NCBI RefSeq assembly: GCF_000003195.3
Contig: NC_012877.2
Location: forward strand, 10,852,625-10,916,624
Length of the DNA stretch: 64,000 nt
Source: Sorghum bicolor
Taxonomy: Eukaryota; Streptophyta; Magnoliopsida; Poales; Poaceae
Direction of reading: 5' to 3'
Shown here in pieces: positions 10,767 to 22,584 of this stretch; the stretch's first letter is position 1, and each line of letters begins with the position of its first letter. The position numbers and the translations under genes were made by a program. The notes below the pieces were generated by a model. The model did no database searches, was not told the origin of the DNA, and saw only the letters and a list, made by a program, of their open reading frames with translations.

Positions 10767-10789
10767 CTAGAGTACAGAACACTGGCCGG

Positions 10790-11142
10790 TACTACCGGTG
10801 CAAGCACCGGTACCACCGGCGTCCCCAGATCTAAACGTGAAAAGGGCAAGGAAGATGCGAGAAAATTGCCTACCGGTACTACCGGCCTTGGGCCGGTACC
10901 ACCGGCCAGCGCCGGTACCACCGGTGGAAGGCCGGTACCACCGGCAGTGCAAAATCTCGCAAAACAGCAGTTCTGCGAGAATTTTGCCTGCCGGTACTAC
11001 CGACGTTTCACCGGTACTACCGACGGTAGTCGGTACTACCGGTCAAAGCCCGGTACTACCGGTAGTTCATTTTCTCGCAAAACCCAGGAGAGAACTGGCA
11101 CTGCCGGTACCACCGGCCCTGAGGGCCGGTACTACCGGCTCA
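10790..11142 (-). repeat. Cluster of 12 CCGGTAC-word palindromes upstream of the copia TATA box
   Basis: Twelve 13-mers of the form CCGGTAC(T/C)ACCGG lie within about 350 bp. The T form is an inverted repeat, CCGGTA-C-TACCGG. Spacers are irregular (about 5-60 bp), so this is not a simple tandem array. In the minus-strand reading the cluster lies immediately upstream of TATAAATAG. The other LTR has eleven copies (49231-49567), one having been lost with a 19-bp deletion between neighbouring words. Confidence 0.8.
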
Positions 11143-11490
11143 CCCTGGCAGAGGAGAAACTTTCTAGAAGTTCGTGCGTGCAAGTGTGTCTCTCAAGCGC
11201 AAAACCTAAGTTGACTTGAGCACCTTTATCCTCATCTTACCGACTCAATTTGCATCCCTCTTGATAGTGCGGCGTTTCCTATAACTCAAACAAGAAATAA
11301 AACTAGGTGGCTCCTTGAGTTGAAACGTCGCTTATATGACGAAATTTTGGGGGTGCTGTGATTCACCAAATGTGTAGGTTTGATTCCATCAATGAACTAA
11401 CACCTGTAGATTACACTTGATAGACATGTTAGTCCCTAATTTGATTGTCATTAATTATCAAAACCCACACCGGGGGCGAATGCACTTACA

Positions 11491-11504
11491 AACTCCTCCT
11501 TTTT
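11491..11504 (-). other. Copia polypurine tract
   Basis: On the minus strand this reads AAAAGGAGGAGTT directly before the TGTAAGTGC start of the 3' LTR, where the plus-strand primer is expected. Confidence 0.75.
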
Positions 11505-12061
11505 GGTAATTGATGACAACCAACTTAGGCTTATAAAAGATTGAATGAAGTAGAGCTTTTGAATTGCAAAGATTAGGTTGGGCTCCCCCTTAATGTATGC
11601 ATTGGATTTGGAATTTCAAATCTCGATTAATATCAAGATGGCATACATTAAGATCAAGCTCCCCCTAAATTTTGCAATCCGTGGGGTGCCTAAAAGTGTG
11701 TGTGTGTGTGTGTGACAAGAAATAAACCGTGATGCGTATGACATGATATATCACAAAGAGTAAAAGAAGAAATTGAATGATTATGCAAGAACCAAAAAGC
11801 TCACAATAACCATTCAAAAACAGCATTGCACCAACAAAAGTCTAAAGAAGCTAACACAAGCAGGATATAACGAGAAATAAAGGTGTTTAGCTTACAATCA
11901 TCCATCACACAACATAGTTCTTGTTCACCACACATAGTTCATCACTAAGAAAGTTTAAGACGGGCACCAATAACTAACTTATTACAGCAAAGATAAGCCT
12001 AACACTCCCCCTTTGGCAGCAAGTGCCAAAAAGGGTAGGCTGCGAGAAAGAGCTGGAAAGA
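11505..12061 (-). other. Copia 3' untranslated region
   Basis: Non-coding between the third ORF and the polypurine tract. It includes a (GT)10 microsatellite at about 11695-11714 and CCCCC-containing strings typical of this lineage. No further gene is seen. Confidence 0.6.
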
Positions 12062-13879
12062 CTACTCATCATCATCATCAAGGTCGTCGTCGTCGTCGTT
12101 GTAGTCGATGAAGGTACGCAGGGGCCCCTTACCATGAGGGGCAGCCGAGGTAGACTGCTCGTGAGGAGGTGCAGCAGAGACAGAGGCTCTAGTAACATCA
12201 TCAGCAGCTCCAAAGATGTCCTGATAGGTAAAGCCAGCCTCGGTGTCCTCCATGGAGAACCCAGCAGGAATCCCACCACCATAGAATGGATCAAAGGCAG
12301 AGGGTGGAGGAGGATCCTGCTGCTCCTCATCTTCATCAACAGAAGACCGATGCATGTTATCAAACTCAGCATAGGGGTCCTGGAACTCATGAAGAGATGC
12401 CGGAGGAAGAGCTGCCTTCTCCTCAAGACGACGGAGACGCTGATCGGTCTTCTTCTGGCAGTAGCAAAAGTAGGAGAAGAACCGCTACAGCGCATGACGG
12501 GTAGGACTGCGGCGACCATGTCCACTGTCCTGAGGAGGGATAGCTTCCCCTTGAGCACCAGTAGCACCAGTAGGAGTAGCAAAACCAGGGGTAGCAGCAC
12601 CAGGAGTAGCAGCACCAGTAGGACTGAGAGGAGGGGCATGAGGAGCACCCAAGTGCTTGGCACAAACCGAAGCATGAATGCAAGGGTGCGAGAACTGCAT
12701 GCCAGCCACTTGCTAAAAAATATGCATCAGATATGGAGCATAGGGCAAGTACTTGTGAGGATCCACGGACGCATCAGCAATCTTGTTCCACATGAAATCC
12801 GAGACACCAAAGCGACCACCATTAGCACCAAAGCGAGCCAATATCTTGGGAGCATCTTGACGGAGGTGAATGGTATCTCCAAACTTGGGATCAATGGTGT
12901 AGCAGATCAGGTTGTTCAGCACATAGAAGTAAGGCTTCAGCTGAGTGGTCTTGAAATCTGGATGAGCGCCTGGCTTGTACATTTCAGCAGCATCAAGGTC
13001 AGCCTCAGAAATCCCCTCAGCAAATATGGTAGACAGCCGGGGGGCATCTCTATCCATATGATCAAAACCAAGCAGACGAGAGAAAGTGATAAAGTCAAGG
13101 TGATAGTGAACACCTTGAGTCATCCAATGCAGCACCCGAGAAGCTTGATCGACCCATAATGTAGCCCAAAACTGAAAGATAATCTCTTCATTCCAATTCT
13201 TCTCAAGGGTCATAAGAGGAAGGATGCGCCATTCTTCAAGCCTGTTAATCAAAGCAGTGACCTCCGGATGATTGAAATCTTGCAAGGACTTGAGGACAAC
13301 ATACTTGTGCTGAAAAAGCGGTCCATTCTTGGTGGCTTTGCTGGCCTTGTAGAGGACGGATTCATAAAAGTCATTGTGAAATTGAGACCAAAACCGCTCC
13401 TCAACTCCCTCAAACCTGATGAACTTGTACGGGTTCTCGCTGCGCTGATTTCTTAGGTCCACAAGACGCTTCTTGTAATCAATACCAAGCCTGGGCAGTG
13501 TACCAGAGGGAATGGAAGGCCTCCGGACATGGGCATTAAACTGAGGATGTCATGCGAGAGTCCGGCGAGCACCAACCTCACTGAGATGCAGAGGCGAGCG
13601 ACGAAGGACATTGGGGTCCATGGATCTGCCCTCCTCTTGCACAGGATCAGGCACAGCTTGGCTTCGAACTCTAGCCTGGTGAGAAGGAGGCGGACACGAG
13701 ACAGAGTGGGTGTGAAGAGGGGCAGGAATGCCCTCATCACCAGCAGAAGCATCAGCCGCACCCGAACCGCGGGAAGGGGTTCCACGGCCACGCACCGCCC
13801 GATCCACAGACCGACCACCAGCATCACTGGAGCGAGGACGAGCACCACGAGGAGGGTTCTTGTGCTTGCCGGAATCCAT
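12062..13879 (-). pseudogene. Copia third ORF (env position, plant-transposon domain), three stops
   Basis: One minus-strand frame runs from an ATG at 13879 (MDSGKHKNPPRG) to a stop at 12062, about 605 codons, interrupted by TGA at 13550-13552 and TAG near 12711-12713 and 12482-12484. The best-conserved segment (13462 to 12713, about 249 residues, RFEGVEERFWSQFHNDF through GRFGVSDFMWNKIAD) looks like the putative plant transposon protein domain (Transposase_32) found after pol in Maximus/SIRE elements. The N-terminus is basic and Pro/Ser-rich; the C-terminus ends in an acidic D/E run. All three stops fit single C-to-T changes from CGA or CAG. No clear signal peptide or transmembrane helix is seen, so an envelope role is not supported. 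The plus-strand 378-codon ORF over it is a shadow. Confidence 0.75.
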
Positions 13880-14764
13880 GCTGCAACACCACAAAGAGGG
13901 GCAGCAAGAGAATGTTACAAGGCCATACTAGAATGCAACAAGAAATCGATCAAGGCGATGGGAGGAACCGCCTTGCTCACAGGGGCCGGTACTACCGGTG
14001 GCACCATGGAGCAAGGGAATCACCTCCAATCGACCAAATCGACCACGGGAAAAACACATAAAACATTCTAGAGGCAAGAACACACTAAGATAAGGAAAGG
14101 AGTGCGAGGAATCGGCCTAAAAATAGGTACATTGGGAGATCGGGCAACTTCAAGATGTACCTTGCTTCACAAAGAAGAGGAGTCGAATCCAAGCAAACCC
14201 ATGGGTCTTGGAGTCAACCAAGGACCTCCATGCGTCCCTCACGGGCGGGGCAAGGTCCTCCTCAAAGATCGGGCGATGAAGATGGAGGAGCCAAGAGATC
14301 GGGGCAAGAGAAGAGCCGCCGCCGCCGTGAGAAGGAGAGAGAGAAAGGGGCGGGCGGGTGGGGAAGAGATAAGGGAAAGAGAAATAACTGCAGGGGGCTT
14401 AAATACCGCAGTAAAAAGCACTGCCGGTACTACCGGCTTCAGGGGCTGGTACCACCGGCGGGCCAGAGACCTGCGAGAGGGATTCTGTGGGATTTTGGCC
14501 TACCGGTGCTACCGGGCTTTGGCCGGTACCACCGGCTGGAGCCGGTACTACCGGGGCTAGGCGCCGGTACCACCGGCAGGGCAGGAAAACAGTGCTTAAT
14601 GGTGAATTTAGTGTGGCAAACTTAAAAACAAATCAATCATGGCCAGATTTCATCAAATCATTACAAAACAATGGCCAGCTTGAGATGTGAAAAATAGATT
14701 TTGAAAGATCACTAAAGTTTTCACAAGGTTTGTCCTTTCTAATCAATCAAGTATGTGCAAGACA
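13880..14764 (-). other. Copia spacer between pol and third ORF with candidate internal promoter
   Basis: No ORF matches a known family. On the minus strand the order is: end of pol, six CCGGTAC-type words at about 14418-14580, a TATTTAAG TATA-like box (14398-14405), a CT-rich stretch (complement of gagagagagaaagg near 14340), one further word at 13985-13997, then the third-ORF start at 13879. This repeats the LTR arrangement of palindromic words followed by a TATA box. Confidence 0.6.
14398..14405 (-). promoter_or_regulatory. Candidate internal TATA box for the copia third ORF
   Basis: TATTTAAG on the minus strand, about 13 bp downstream of a cluster of CCGGTAC words and about 520 bp before the third-ORF ATG. 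It is weaker than the LTR TATA box. Function is inferred from the arrangement only. Confidence 0.4.
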
Positions 14765-15179
14765 TCAAGCCATGTTACGAGAATCAACGATATTTAGTTC
14801 ACGCCTCAAAGCACAAAATCTTGACTCATCCAGAGGTTTAGTGAAGATATCGGCTAACTGGTATTCAGTTCTCACATGTTGCACAGCGATATCTCCTTTG
14901 GATTGGTGGTCTCTCAGGAAGTGATGTCGAATGTCTATGTGCTTTGTTCTAGAGTGGTTTACAGGGTTATCAGCTAGCTTGATTGCCCCCTCATTGTCAC
15001 ATAAGAGGGGAATCTTGCTTTGCTCACAACCAAAGTCTCTCAAGGTTTGCTTCATCCAAAGCAGTTGGGCACAGCAAGCGCCGGCCGCCACATACTCGGC
15101 TTCAGCGGTGGAAAGGGCAATGGAGTTTTGTTTCTTAGAACTCCAGGACACCAAAGACCTACCAAGGAATTGGCAAGTC
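14765..15179 (-). pseudogene. Copia Pol C-terminal part (RNase H end), cut off by Athila-2
   Basis: This is the continuation of the RNase H domain that stops at 42943. It begins at CQFLGRSLVSWSSKK, shows the ALSTAEAEY motif with catalytic Glu, the LLCDNEGAI motif and the RTKHIDIRHHFLRD motif, and ends ELNIVDSRNMA. About 138 residues are present. The break lies inside the KSTSGT-CQFLG string that is continuous in intact copia elements. The AAGTC duplication (15175-15179, 42943-42947) marks the insertion. Confidence 0.9.
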
Positions 15180-16462
15180 TGTTGATGGTCCTTAATGCTC
15201 ACATTTAACCATCAACTAATCATGGAAAAGGACTTATATGCAGCCATCACCTAGACTTAGGGTTTTATCTAACAGAATTCCACGAGCTTTGGTGTTTGTC
15301 TATTTCTGCAGGGGGTTATCAGGAAATAAGGAAGAAAGGCCCACACATCGGGTTTACATAGAGATATTAACGTGCCGCACAATTTTCTATCATCTAGAAG
15401 ACTCCAGAAGCCACGGGAACGAACGGGAAGGAAATCGGGCTCGGAGGCAGGGCGCCCGCCCAACTCTCCTGGGCGCCCGCCCAGCTACAGTGTCCAATTC
15501 GGACCCGTTTCGCGTATTATGCTCCATCGATCTAAAGGATCAAGGAAAACCACACGATCAATATCAGTTTGATCCGACGGCCCAGATTCATCTGAAAAGA
15601 CTATATAAGCAAGGCCCCCTGGCCCCTGGAGAGCATACCTCTTCTACAGAATCAAAGTTAGGGTTTCAATTCTTCATCCAAGTAGAGAGGATCCCTCTAG
15701 TTCTTCTAGTTCTACCTCTAGTTCATCTAGATCTAGTTCTAGTTCATCTAGTTCTAGTTCTAGTTCCTCTAGTTCTAGTTCTAGTTAGTTCTAGTTGTAA
15801 TCTAGAAAATAGGGAGAGAGAAGAGGAGAGTGGAGGAGGAGGAGCCGGATCTGTCGGATCTTCCTCAACATTGTACTTTTACAGCATCTGGTTCGTTCTT
15901 CATCGTTCTCCAGGTTCTTCAACTCATAACTCCTGAGTTCTCTAATTACTTTTATTTACATTCAAGTTATTTATTGGATTCCCGCTTGCATCAAGTGCTC
16001 TAATCTTTGAAACATTAGAGTAGTAATTAATAGATTAGACGTTGTGTTTAGTCTTGCAATTACCTGGAATTGCACCCAATCCTGCGGATTGTTGTGGTAG
16101 CCTTAGGGTAGTGACAGCCCTAACGGTCGACGTATTCCACCACGTTCGGATCGGTGTTTGTAGGACCGTAGTCAGACCTTCCTAGCCCCCTTTTCATCTC
16201 TTTCTGTGGTTAGTGCTCTGATGTCCCGAAATAGATAATCTTGAAGTAATTCTTGATTCTGAGATCAACTAGAGAACTCTCAGGAAACTTCCTCTCTTCC
16301 CACCAAAAATATTTATATAGTTATCCTTGGGCGATCTTGGATCTTAATTAGTACACTCACGTTCCCTGTGGAAAATCGATACTCTGGAATACTCCCGGGT
16401 GAAGGCTACATCGGTATCCGTGTGCTTGCGGATTTTTCTGTTTGCGTTTAAAATACCCAACA
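15180..16462 (+). repeat. Athila-2 5' LTR
   Basis: Begins TGTTGATGG and ends AATACCCAACA. It contains two GGGCGCCC words (15450-15457, 15471-15478), a TATA box (15602-15609) and a CTAGTT-type simple repeat at about 15697-15795. A long frame, 15238-15936, is discussed among the findings. Confidence 0.93.
15450..15609 (+). promoter_or_regulatory. Athila-2 LTR promoter: two GGGCGCCC words and TATATAAG
   Basis: Paired GGGCGCCCGCCC words (starting 15450 and 15471) lie about 125-150 bp upstream of TATATAAG at 15602-15609. The 3' LTR repeats the pattern with TATATAAG at 42082-42089. The Athila-3 LTR has the same two words and TATAAAAC. Confidence 0.6.
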
Positions 16463-16469
16463 AGCTTTC

Positions 16470-16487
16470 TGGCGCCGTTGCCGGGGA
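16470..16487 (+). other. Athila-2 primer-binding site (tRNA-Asp type)
   Basis: TGGCGCCGTTGCCGGGGA, identical to the Athila-1 site, seven bases after the LTR. Confidence 0.85.
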
Positions 16488-16957
16488 ACGGTAGCTGTGC
16501 TAGTTTCGAACCAAGTCGTCCATGTATCCTTTTTCTTTTCCTTTTTTACCACACTCACCTTACCATTTTCACCACACCACATGGATTTCACTCTAAGCAT
16601 TAATGAGCATGGAATTTATTTTATAGCCACTTCATTTACTCCATGCTCATATGCAACATCTTCACAATCCATTGGTCTCTCCAACATCACCACATTCGAG
16701 ATCTCCAACCCCCTCATCCTTTCTATTTATAAAAACTTTAAAAGGGCGGTTGTCGATGCATATGTCTATAAGAAATATTGCAGATCTCGTTGAGTCGATC
16801 TTGATATAGGTCAGCGTTGGAGGGGAAACCACTTCACTGACATAAATCGATGGTTTCCCAAGGACAAGCTTAGTGTCCTAAAACAAGCACTGATCAGATC
16901 GTAACATGAGCTTTTAATTATTTGCAACATTACCTTGTGTATTGAGCATATAAGGAT
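16488..16957 (+). other. Athila-2 leader, no gag recognised
   Basis: A short ORF from ATG 16581 to 16793 (about 70 residues, MDFTLSINEHGIYF) is present but matches nothing I recognise, and gag does not start here. Athila-3 inserts at 16957/16958 after an AGGAT target. Confidence 0.4.
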
Positions 16958-18612
16958 TGTTGGGTATTCTTAACATCATTACTAAAAGTAGACTAAGTTC
17001 TCTAAATCTAGTAACGGTGCCAAAAATGCCAAACCTATCCCTCACACCACTTAAGCCAAGTTGTCATCCCCAACATGATATGAGAGACGCGGTATTGAAA
17101 TATGCAATTGCTCTTCTAAATAAATAATGAATGGGATCTGCAAGCGCACAGATTAATACCGATGCAGCATTTTAACCGGGAAGTATTCCAGGTATCGTTA
17201 TTTATATTTTTACCACTGGGAAGGGATTAGCAATCATCACTATTGATTACAGAATAGAATATGAGATTGAGCATCTATCATTGCATGTATAATTGAGAAC
17301 ATTATATCTAACTCTTCATACAGGGATAAGTGTCACATAAAGGATATATGAAATAATAATAGTGACAAGGATAACTAATCTGATCTAGCCACATAATAAA
17401 TATGATAAGCACCTCAATTAGATACTCTAGAAAGTCATTAGCATGGTATTAGAACGAACTACAAGAATATTCCCTAAGTTATTCTTAAATATATAGTCTA
17501 GCATTATCATAGTTAGTGCAAGCAGACTTAGCAATCATTGTGAGACAAGACTACGCCCATGCATAGTGATATTAGCAAGGAATATGAAAAACATAGCAAT
17601 CACTCCCCTGTAATAATGTTGCTCTGCCAGCCCAATACACGAGAGGGGGACTATATAAGAATCAATGAAGCTGTCACCATCACGAACCACCCCACGATCT
17701 GGCATATTGGGTACAATCGCAGATAAATACGGTATAAGCACCACGCCTACATAATATCTATCATTTACCCATGGATCCGATGGATAAACGCTATACGATC
17801 CTAAGCATGTATATAGATCGAATCTAACTAAGCCAAGTACATAACTATGATAAACTAAGAACAATATAATCTTGAATATAAGCAAGTAGAGCAAAGTCAT
17901 AAGCAATATATTGAAGTAGAACAAAGTCATATTCATAATATTGAAGAACAAAGATAATTAGAAAGCAATTAGAAGCACAATTAGAGAATTACCAAGAATC
18001 CTCCTGACAGATCCGGAAACCAATCGAAGATTGACTCCTTCTAGTTCTAATCCTATGTAGCTATGCTAATCTAGATATCTAATTGATGTGGTGGCTCTAA
18101 TCTTGATCAGAGGCTTCTTCTCCCTTGATGGAACAATGAATTAGGGTTGAGAGGCTCTCTCCTTCAGGGGCCAGGGGGTCTGGTTTTATAGTCCCTCCAA
18201 GTGAATATGGGCCCTTGGATCAAACCGACATAGATTGTATGGTTTAGATTCATCCTTTAGGTCGGTGGAGATCTCCCACAAAGCAGAGTCCTGATTGGAC
18301 TCCTGGAGGGGGCGGGCGCCCAGGGCAGGAGGGCGGGCGCCCTGCCTCTGGCCCCGTTTCGCCTCCGCTTCGGTCTCGTGGCTTCTGGAGTCTTCTAGAT
18401 GTAAAATAATTGCGCAGCACGTTAATATCTTTACGTAATCCCGACATGTGGGCCTTTCTTCCTTATTTCCTGATAACCCCCTGCAGAAATAGACAAACAC
18501 CAAAACTCGTGGAATTCTGTCAGATAAAACCCTCAGTCTAGATGTTGATTTCATTTGGATCCTTTTCTTTATTTATTTGATAATTAAATTTGATACTTAA
18601 GGACCGTCAACA
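16958..18612 (-). repeat. Athila-3 3' LTR
   Basis: It is 1,655 bp. On the minus strand it runs TGTTGACGGTCC to AATACCCAACA. It contains paired GGGCGCCC words near 18310-18345 and a TATAAAAC box (18183-18190). Confidence 0.93.
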
Positions 18613-20798
18613 AACTCCCCCAAGCTTACCTCTTGCTCGTCCCTGAGCAAGGATAGACTCAGCTATGGATCATAAGTAGTTGCAATATTTTTTAAAAATT
18701 TTACGGTACACATGCTTTTTAAATAAGATCTCATCTCTGAGTTAGAGTAAACTGTCAAGACTTAAAACTTACTTACTTTACCTACACCATGGGACTTGTA
18801 ACCGTCACTTCTGTCTTGAGTGGTTAAAAGATAGAACAGTCTAGCCAAGTGCCATGTCTCTTATTCTTGATCAGCTATAGCTCTAGAGTTTTTGCAGATT
18901 TTCAAATAAAACTCAGAAATTCCTTGTATGATTCTCTCAGGTCTCTCTTTTGTGGTATTTTTGGATCCTTACCAAGGCAGTGATGGTATATGCCTTTTCT
19001 CAAGATATGTAGTATTTGTGGTATGAGGCATAGTAACATTGCCTTCTCTCTCACCCTACTCTAATAAGGCTTTAATATCTGGAGTTCATAGGTGGGAGAT
19101 AAAGTATACATACTTACAAGACATTTATTGCATAGTCAAACCATAGATCCAAAGTAACAAGTCAATAAGTTTAATCAAGATGTGCATGTGTGGCGAATGA
19201 ATGGTGTATGGTGATGATGGTGATAACAATGGTGAAAACAATGGAGGTGGAAGTCTAATTCTACTTTTGCTCTTTGAGGGGATACATACCTTCCTTGCTT
19301 TTGAAACTTTATGAGGAGAATGAGATGCTCTTCTTTTTCTTGTCTCTCAGGTGGGTATCTTGTACCCCTAATTCTACTGTCGGACACTTGTCCATTTTTA
19401 CCTCTCGTCTCACTTTTTCTTTTCTTTCGAGGTTCCGAGCACTTGCTCCTTTTTATTTCCTCGTATCTTTTTCTCTTTCTTCTCTTTTTTTTCAGAGCAT
19501 TCATCTCTTGAGATAATATAGCAAGTGGTAGTAACAAGATAACTTGAGCATTTATTTCACAAGGGGAAAACAGAAATATTTTTGGTTATTCTCTCCCGGA
19601 TTAGGGGTAGAATATTTTTGGTTGGTTCTGGAGATGGAATGTATGGATATATGTGGATGGTACTTCTAGAGTAGAAGTAGCATATATGAGTGAACGTGCA
19701 AGTGAAATCTTGATTTAACCACATGACAAGCTCGTAAGGGTCTACACAGCTTGACCACACTCAATGCTCATAAGTAGTAAATATTAAATGTGTGGCTCAA
19801 AGTCTAGCAAGCATGTATATATGGCTGTGGTAGAAATTTAAACTCTCATCATACAGGAACTCATCATGCAACATTTTAAAGATTTTCAAAGATAAAATTC
19901 TCCAGAATTCTAGCATCTCTAGGAACAGATAAACAACAGCTCAACCTTCCCATATCGTATCCGTTAACAACTTAGACTTTAGATCAAGTTTTCATCCCAC
20001 AAGTTTAGGTCTAGAGCAAGATTTAAATTATAACAGTTATATCTAAACTTGAGAGAGAACTTAAAATTTACAAATTAGGCAGAGCAACTATTCATCATAT
20101 CCATGCTTAAGTTTTATTTAGATACAGATTAGCATAGCCACTTTATTTATTTATTAAACACACTAAGCAAAAGACATATATATATATAAGCATAAAATCT
20201 TTATTTGGTTTTTTCATAGTTTATGTATATTTATATTCTAAAATAATATAAGTATAAAGATAGATAGAAATACTTATCGAGATAAATGGAGGTGCTCTCC
20301 CCCAAGCTGAATTTTGACGTAATTTCTCTTGATGTAGCTAGCAGGTGGCAGAGGTGTATTTAAAAGTCAGCAGCATTCTGACAGCGATTAGAATGTCCTC
20401 CGTCTGCTAGTCTTCTTGATTCTTAAATTCTGTGGAGTTCAAATAGACAACAAAGCTTGTGGAACTGATTATGTGTTAGCATAAATATCTAGCCTTTATC
20501 ATGTTGAGACTCCTTAATAATTGTTACTCCCTGTTTTTTTTTGTTTTATAAAGCAGAAAAATATTTATTTTATTTTTTATGCCACCACAGTGAATGTACT
20601 TATGGGTTTTATGCCACTCGTATACTCACATGGGGCTTACTGTTTTTCACATTTTTATTTTCTTTTTAGAATAGCACGAACATGATTAACTTAGTAAACT
20701 ATTTTAAAATAATTGAAAGGGAAAGGATAACTACCAAGTTTACCTCTTGGCAAGGCGTTCGGTGTTTTTAAGTCCTCCGAACGGGACTCTCCAATTTC
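18613..20798 (-). other. Athila-3 3' non-coding region with stem-loop, PPT and second PPT-like site
   Basis: On the minus strand: coding end at 20799, a CAGCTTGGGGGAGAGC motif at about 20293-20307, a long AT-rich stretch without a credible gene, a stem-loop at 18632-18651 and the polypurine tract 18613-18627 abutting the LTR. Many blocks match 39481-41659 of Athila-2. Confidence 0.7.
18632..18651 (-). promoter_or_regulatory. Stem-loop next to the polypurine tract, Athila-3
   Basis: On the minus strand CTTGCTC-AGGGAC-GAGCAAG, a 7-bp perfect stem. Compared with Athila-1 and -2 the seventh pair from the loop has changed from T-A to C-G on both sides. Confidence 0.6.
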
Positions 20799-22584
20799 TT
20801 AATCGTCCTGAGGTTCGTTGGGTGGCGTAGTCGGTACTTCCGGTAGCGCCTCCTCTTCTTGTATAGTTATCTTCATTTTCCACACCTGACTCGGTGCTTC
20901 AATCTCCTCTGGATAATTCTGTTTAAACTCAACGTCTTCTGATCTTACAACTTCTCCTTCATAGTCTGCCCATCCGTCCTTGATGATCTGCCTCCTTTGG
21001 TTGCGGTTGCGTCGTTTTCTTACCTACTTAGATTCTTCAATGATATAGTTAGGGTCAGTAAAATAACGGCGTACCTTCCCTGAGGGGAAGTGCATATGGA
21101 CTTCACCGGTACCAATGTAGATAATTGCTTTAACGGTGCTGAGGAACGGTCTTCCAAGGATGATGGGTGGATCATACTCATCTTCTCCCATGTCAATAAC
21201 TTGAAAGTCTGTGTAGACAAAGTGATCATCTATTTTGACTGGGACATCAGATACTATTCCTTTGACCTCTCGGAATGTCTGATCTGCCATCTGGAGCTGA
21301 ATGTATGTTGGTCTTAGTGGCATGGTCCCGAACAAGAGCTGATAGGTGACTACGACCATTATGTTGACGCCCGATCCGGTGTCGCAAATCGTCTTGTAGA
21401 AGTTGTATCCATTTATGGAGTAGTAAATGCTTGGCATTCCTGGGTCGTCCTTCTTAGTCAAAAACAGTGACTTAAGTTGATGATCTTGGCCTCCATGAAT
21501 TGCAGTGACCATCTTAGCAGACTCGGTCCACACTTGCTTGTTCCTGTTCCTCCTGTTGGTCCTCTTCCTTGATTCACGTCTGGATTGATTTGGAATTTGT
21601 GTAGCCTTGTTCTTGAAGAAAAATGTCTCCTTCTTCCCTTTGACGTAGAAACTGATCTTGGCAGCACTAGCGTAGATGATAGCTCCCGTGGTGTTCAAGA
21701 ATGGCCTCCCTAGGATGATAGGTGCTCTCTCATCATTTCCAGTCTCTACCACTACGAAGTCTGCTGGGGCATATAAGGTACCAACTCGGACACAAAGGTT
21801 CTTCACTATTCCTTTTGGAAAAGTTATCGTCCGATCTGCAAACTGCAAACACATGGTTGTCTCTAATAAAGGATATGTAAAGAACTTTTCATAGACTACC
21901 CTTGGTATAATGTTGACACTGGAGCCAAAGTCGCAGAGTGCTTCTGGAACGTCCACCATGCCGATGGAGATCGGGATGACGGGGCGTCCTGGATCGCCTC
22001 TCTTGACCGGCAGAAGGTCAGTAGAGAATTCATTGACGGGGTTACTCCAATTACCTGCATCAAACATGTCTACAAGATTTGCAGATTCTAATCCTTCCGG
22101 TTGTGATGGTGTACCGGGGTTAGTAGTAGGAACAGCAGCAGCTATTTGATTTAACTGGGATTCAATCATTTTATTAAAGCTAATTTGATTCTTGATGGCA
22201 GTAGAAAAATTATCCATTCTATTATTTATATTTTCTAGCATTTTATCATTAGATGCCAATTTCTTAGATAGATTATCCATTAGCTTTCCTTGATTAGACA
22301 CTAACTCTCTCAAAGGTGGAAAATTATTATTATTGTTGTAAGAATTGTTACCTTGATAATTACCTGAGTAGTTAGGCCTCTGTTGATTCCAACCTTGATT
22401 TTGTTGAGGACGGTTGTAGTAGTTATTGTTGTTGTTGACGTAGTTCACATTCTCAAGTATCTCAGGGCAGTGGTTGCCTGAGTGTCCAGTATCTCCACAC
22501 TCCTCACAAGTCATGTGAGAGTCGTAGATGTGCATAACTTCTTTCTTATCTCCAGCTCTATCATCGAGCTTCTTCATGAGCAGG
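20799..22584 (-). pseudogene. Athila-3 Gag C-terminus with two tandem protease domains
   Basis: This continues the gag interrupted by the Tat element. From the break the frame reads MKKLDDRAGD, then a CCHC knuckle CEECGDTGHSGNHC (residues 24-37), an Asn-rich stretch, and two retropepsin domains. The first has CDFGSSVN at about residue 215 (codon near 21931) and IILGRPFLN. The second has CDTGSGVN at about residue 398 (codon near 21382) and IILGRPFLS. The second motif is canonical D-T-G; the first is D-F-G and may be inactive. A TAG at 21024-21026 interrupts the frame where the Athila-2 copy has CAG; it then stays open to a TAA at 20799-20801. Basic residues follow the second protease, and no RT follows. 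Confidence 0.85.

Larger units (their letters stand above)
713..11490 (-). repeat. Copia 3' LTR, interrupted by Athila-1
   Basis: The LTR lies in two parts, 713-1324 and 10525-11490 (about 1,578 bp), matching 48351-49917. Athila-1 plus one GCTAG duplication separates them; the other LTR shows the intact empty site near 48957-48966. Relative to the other copy this LTR has an extra 19-bp segment around 11017-11040 and lacks an aatgag hexamer near 10730. Confidence 0.93.

Noticed and set aside
12023..13159. Plus-strand ORF of 378 codons
   Set aside because: It lies antisense to the copia third ORF, has Ser/Arg-rich low-complexity content and no domain; the minus strand carries the recognisable protein.
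12062..13879. Calling the copia third ORF a viral envelope
   Set aside because: No signal peptide, fusion peptide or transmembrane helix is seen; the conserved domain is the plant transposon protein type.
17535..17951. Minus-strand ORF of 138 codons (and 36225-36575)
   Set aside because: AT-rich hydrophobic frame in the Athila-3 LTR, shortened by a one-base indel in the second copy, so not conserved.
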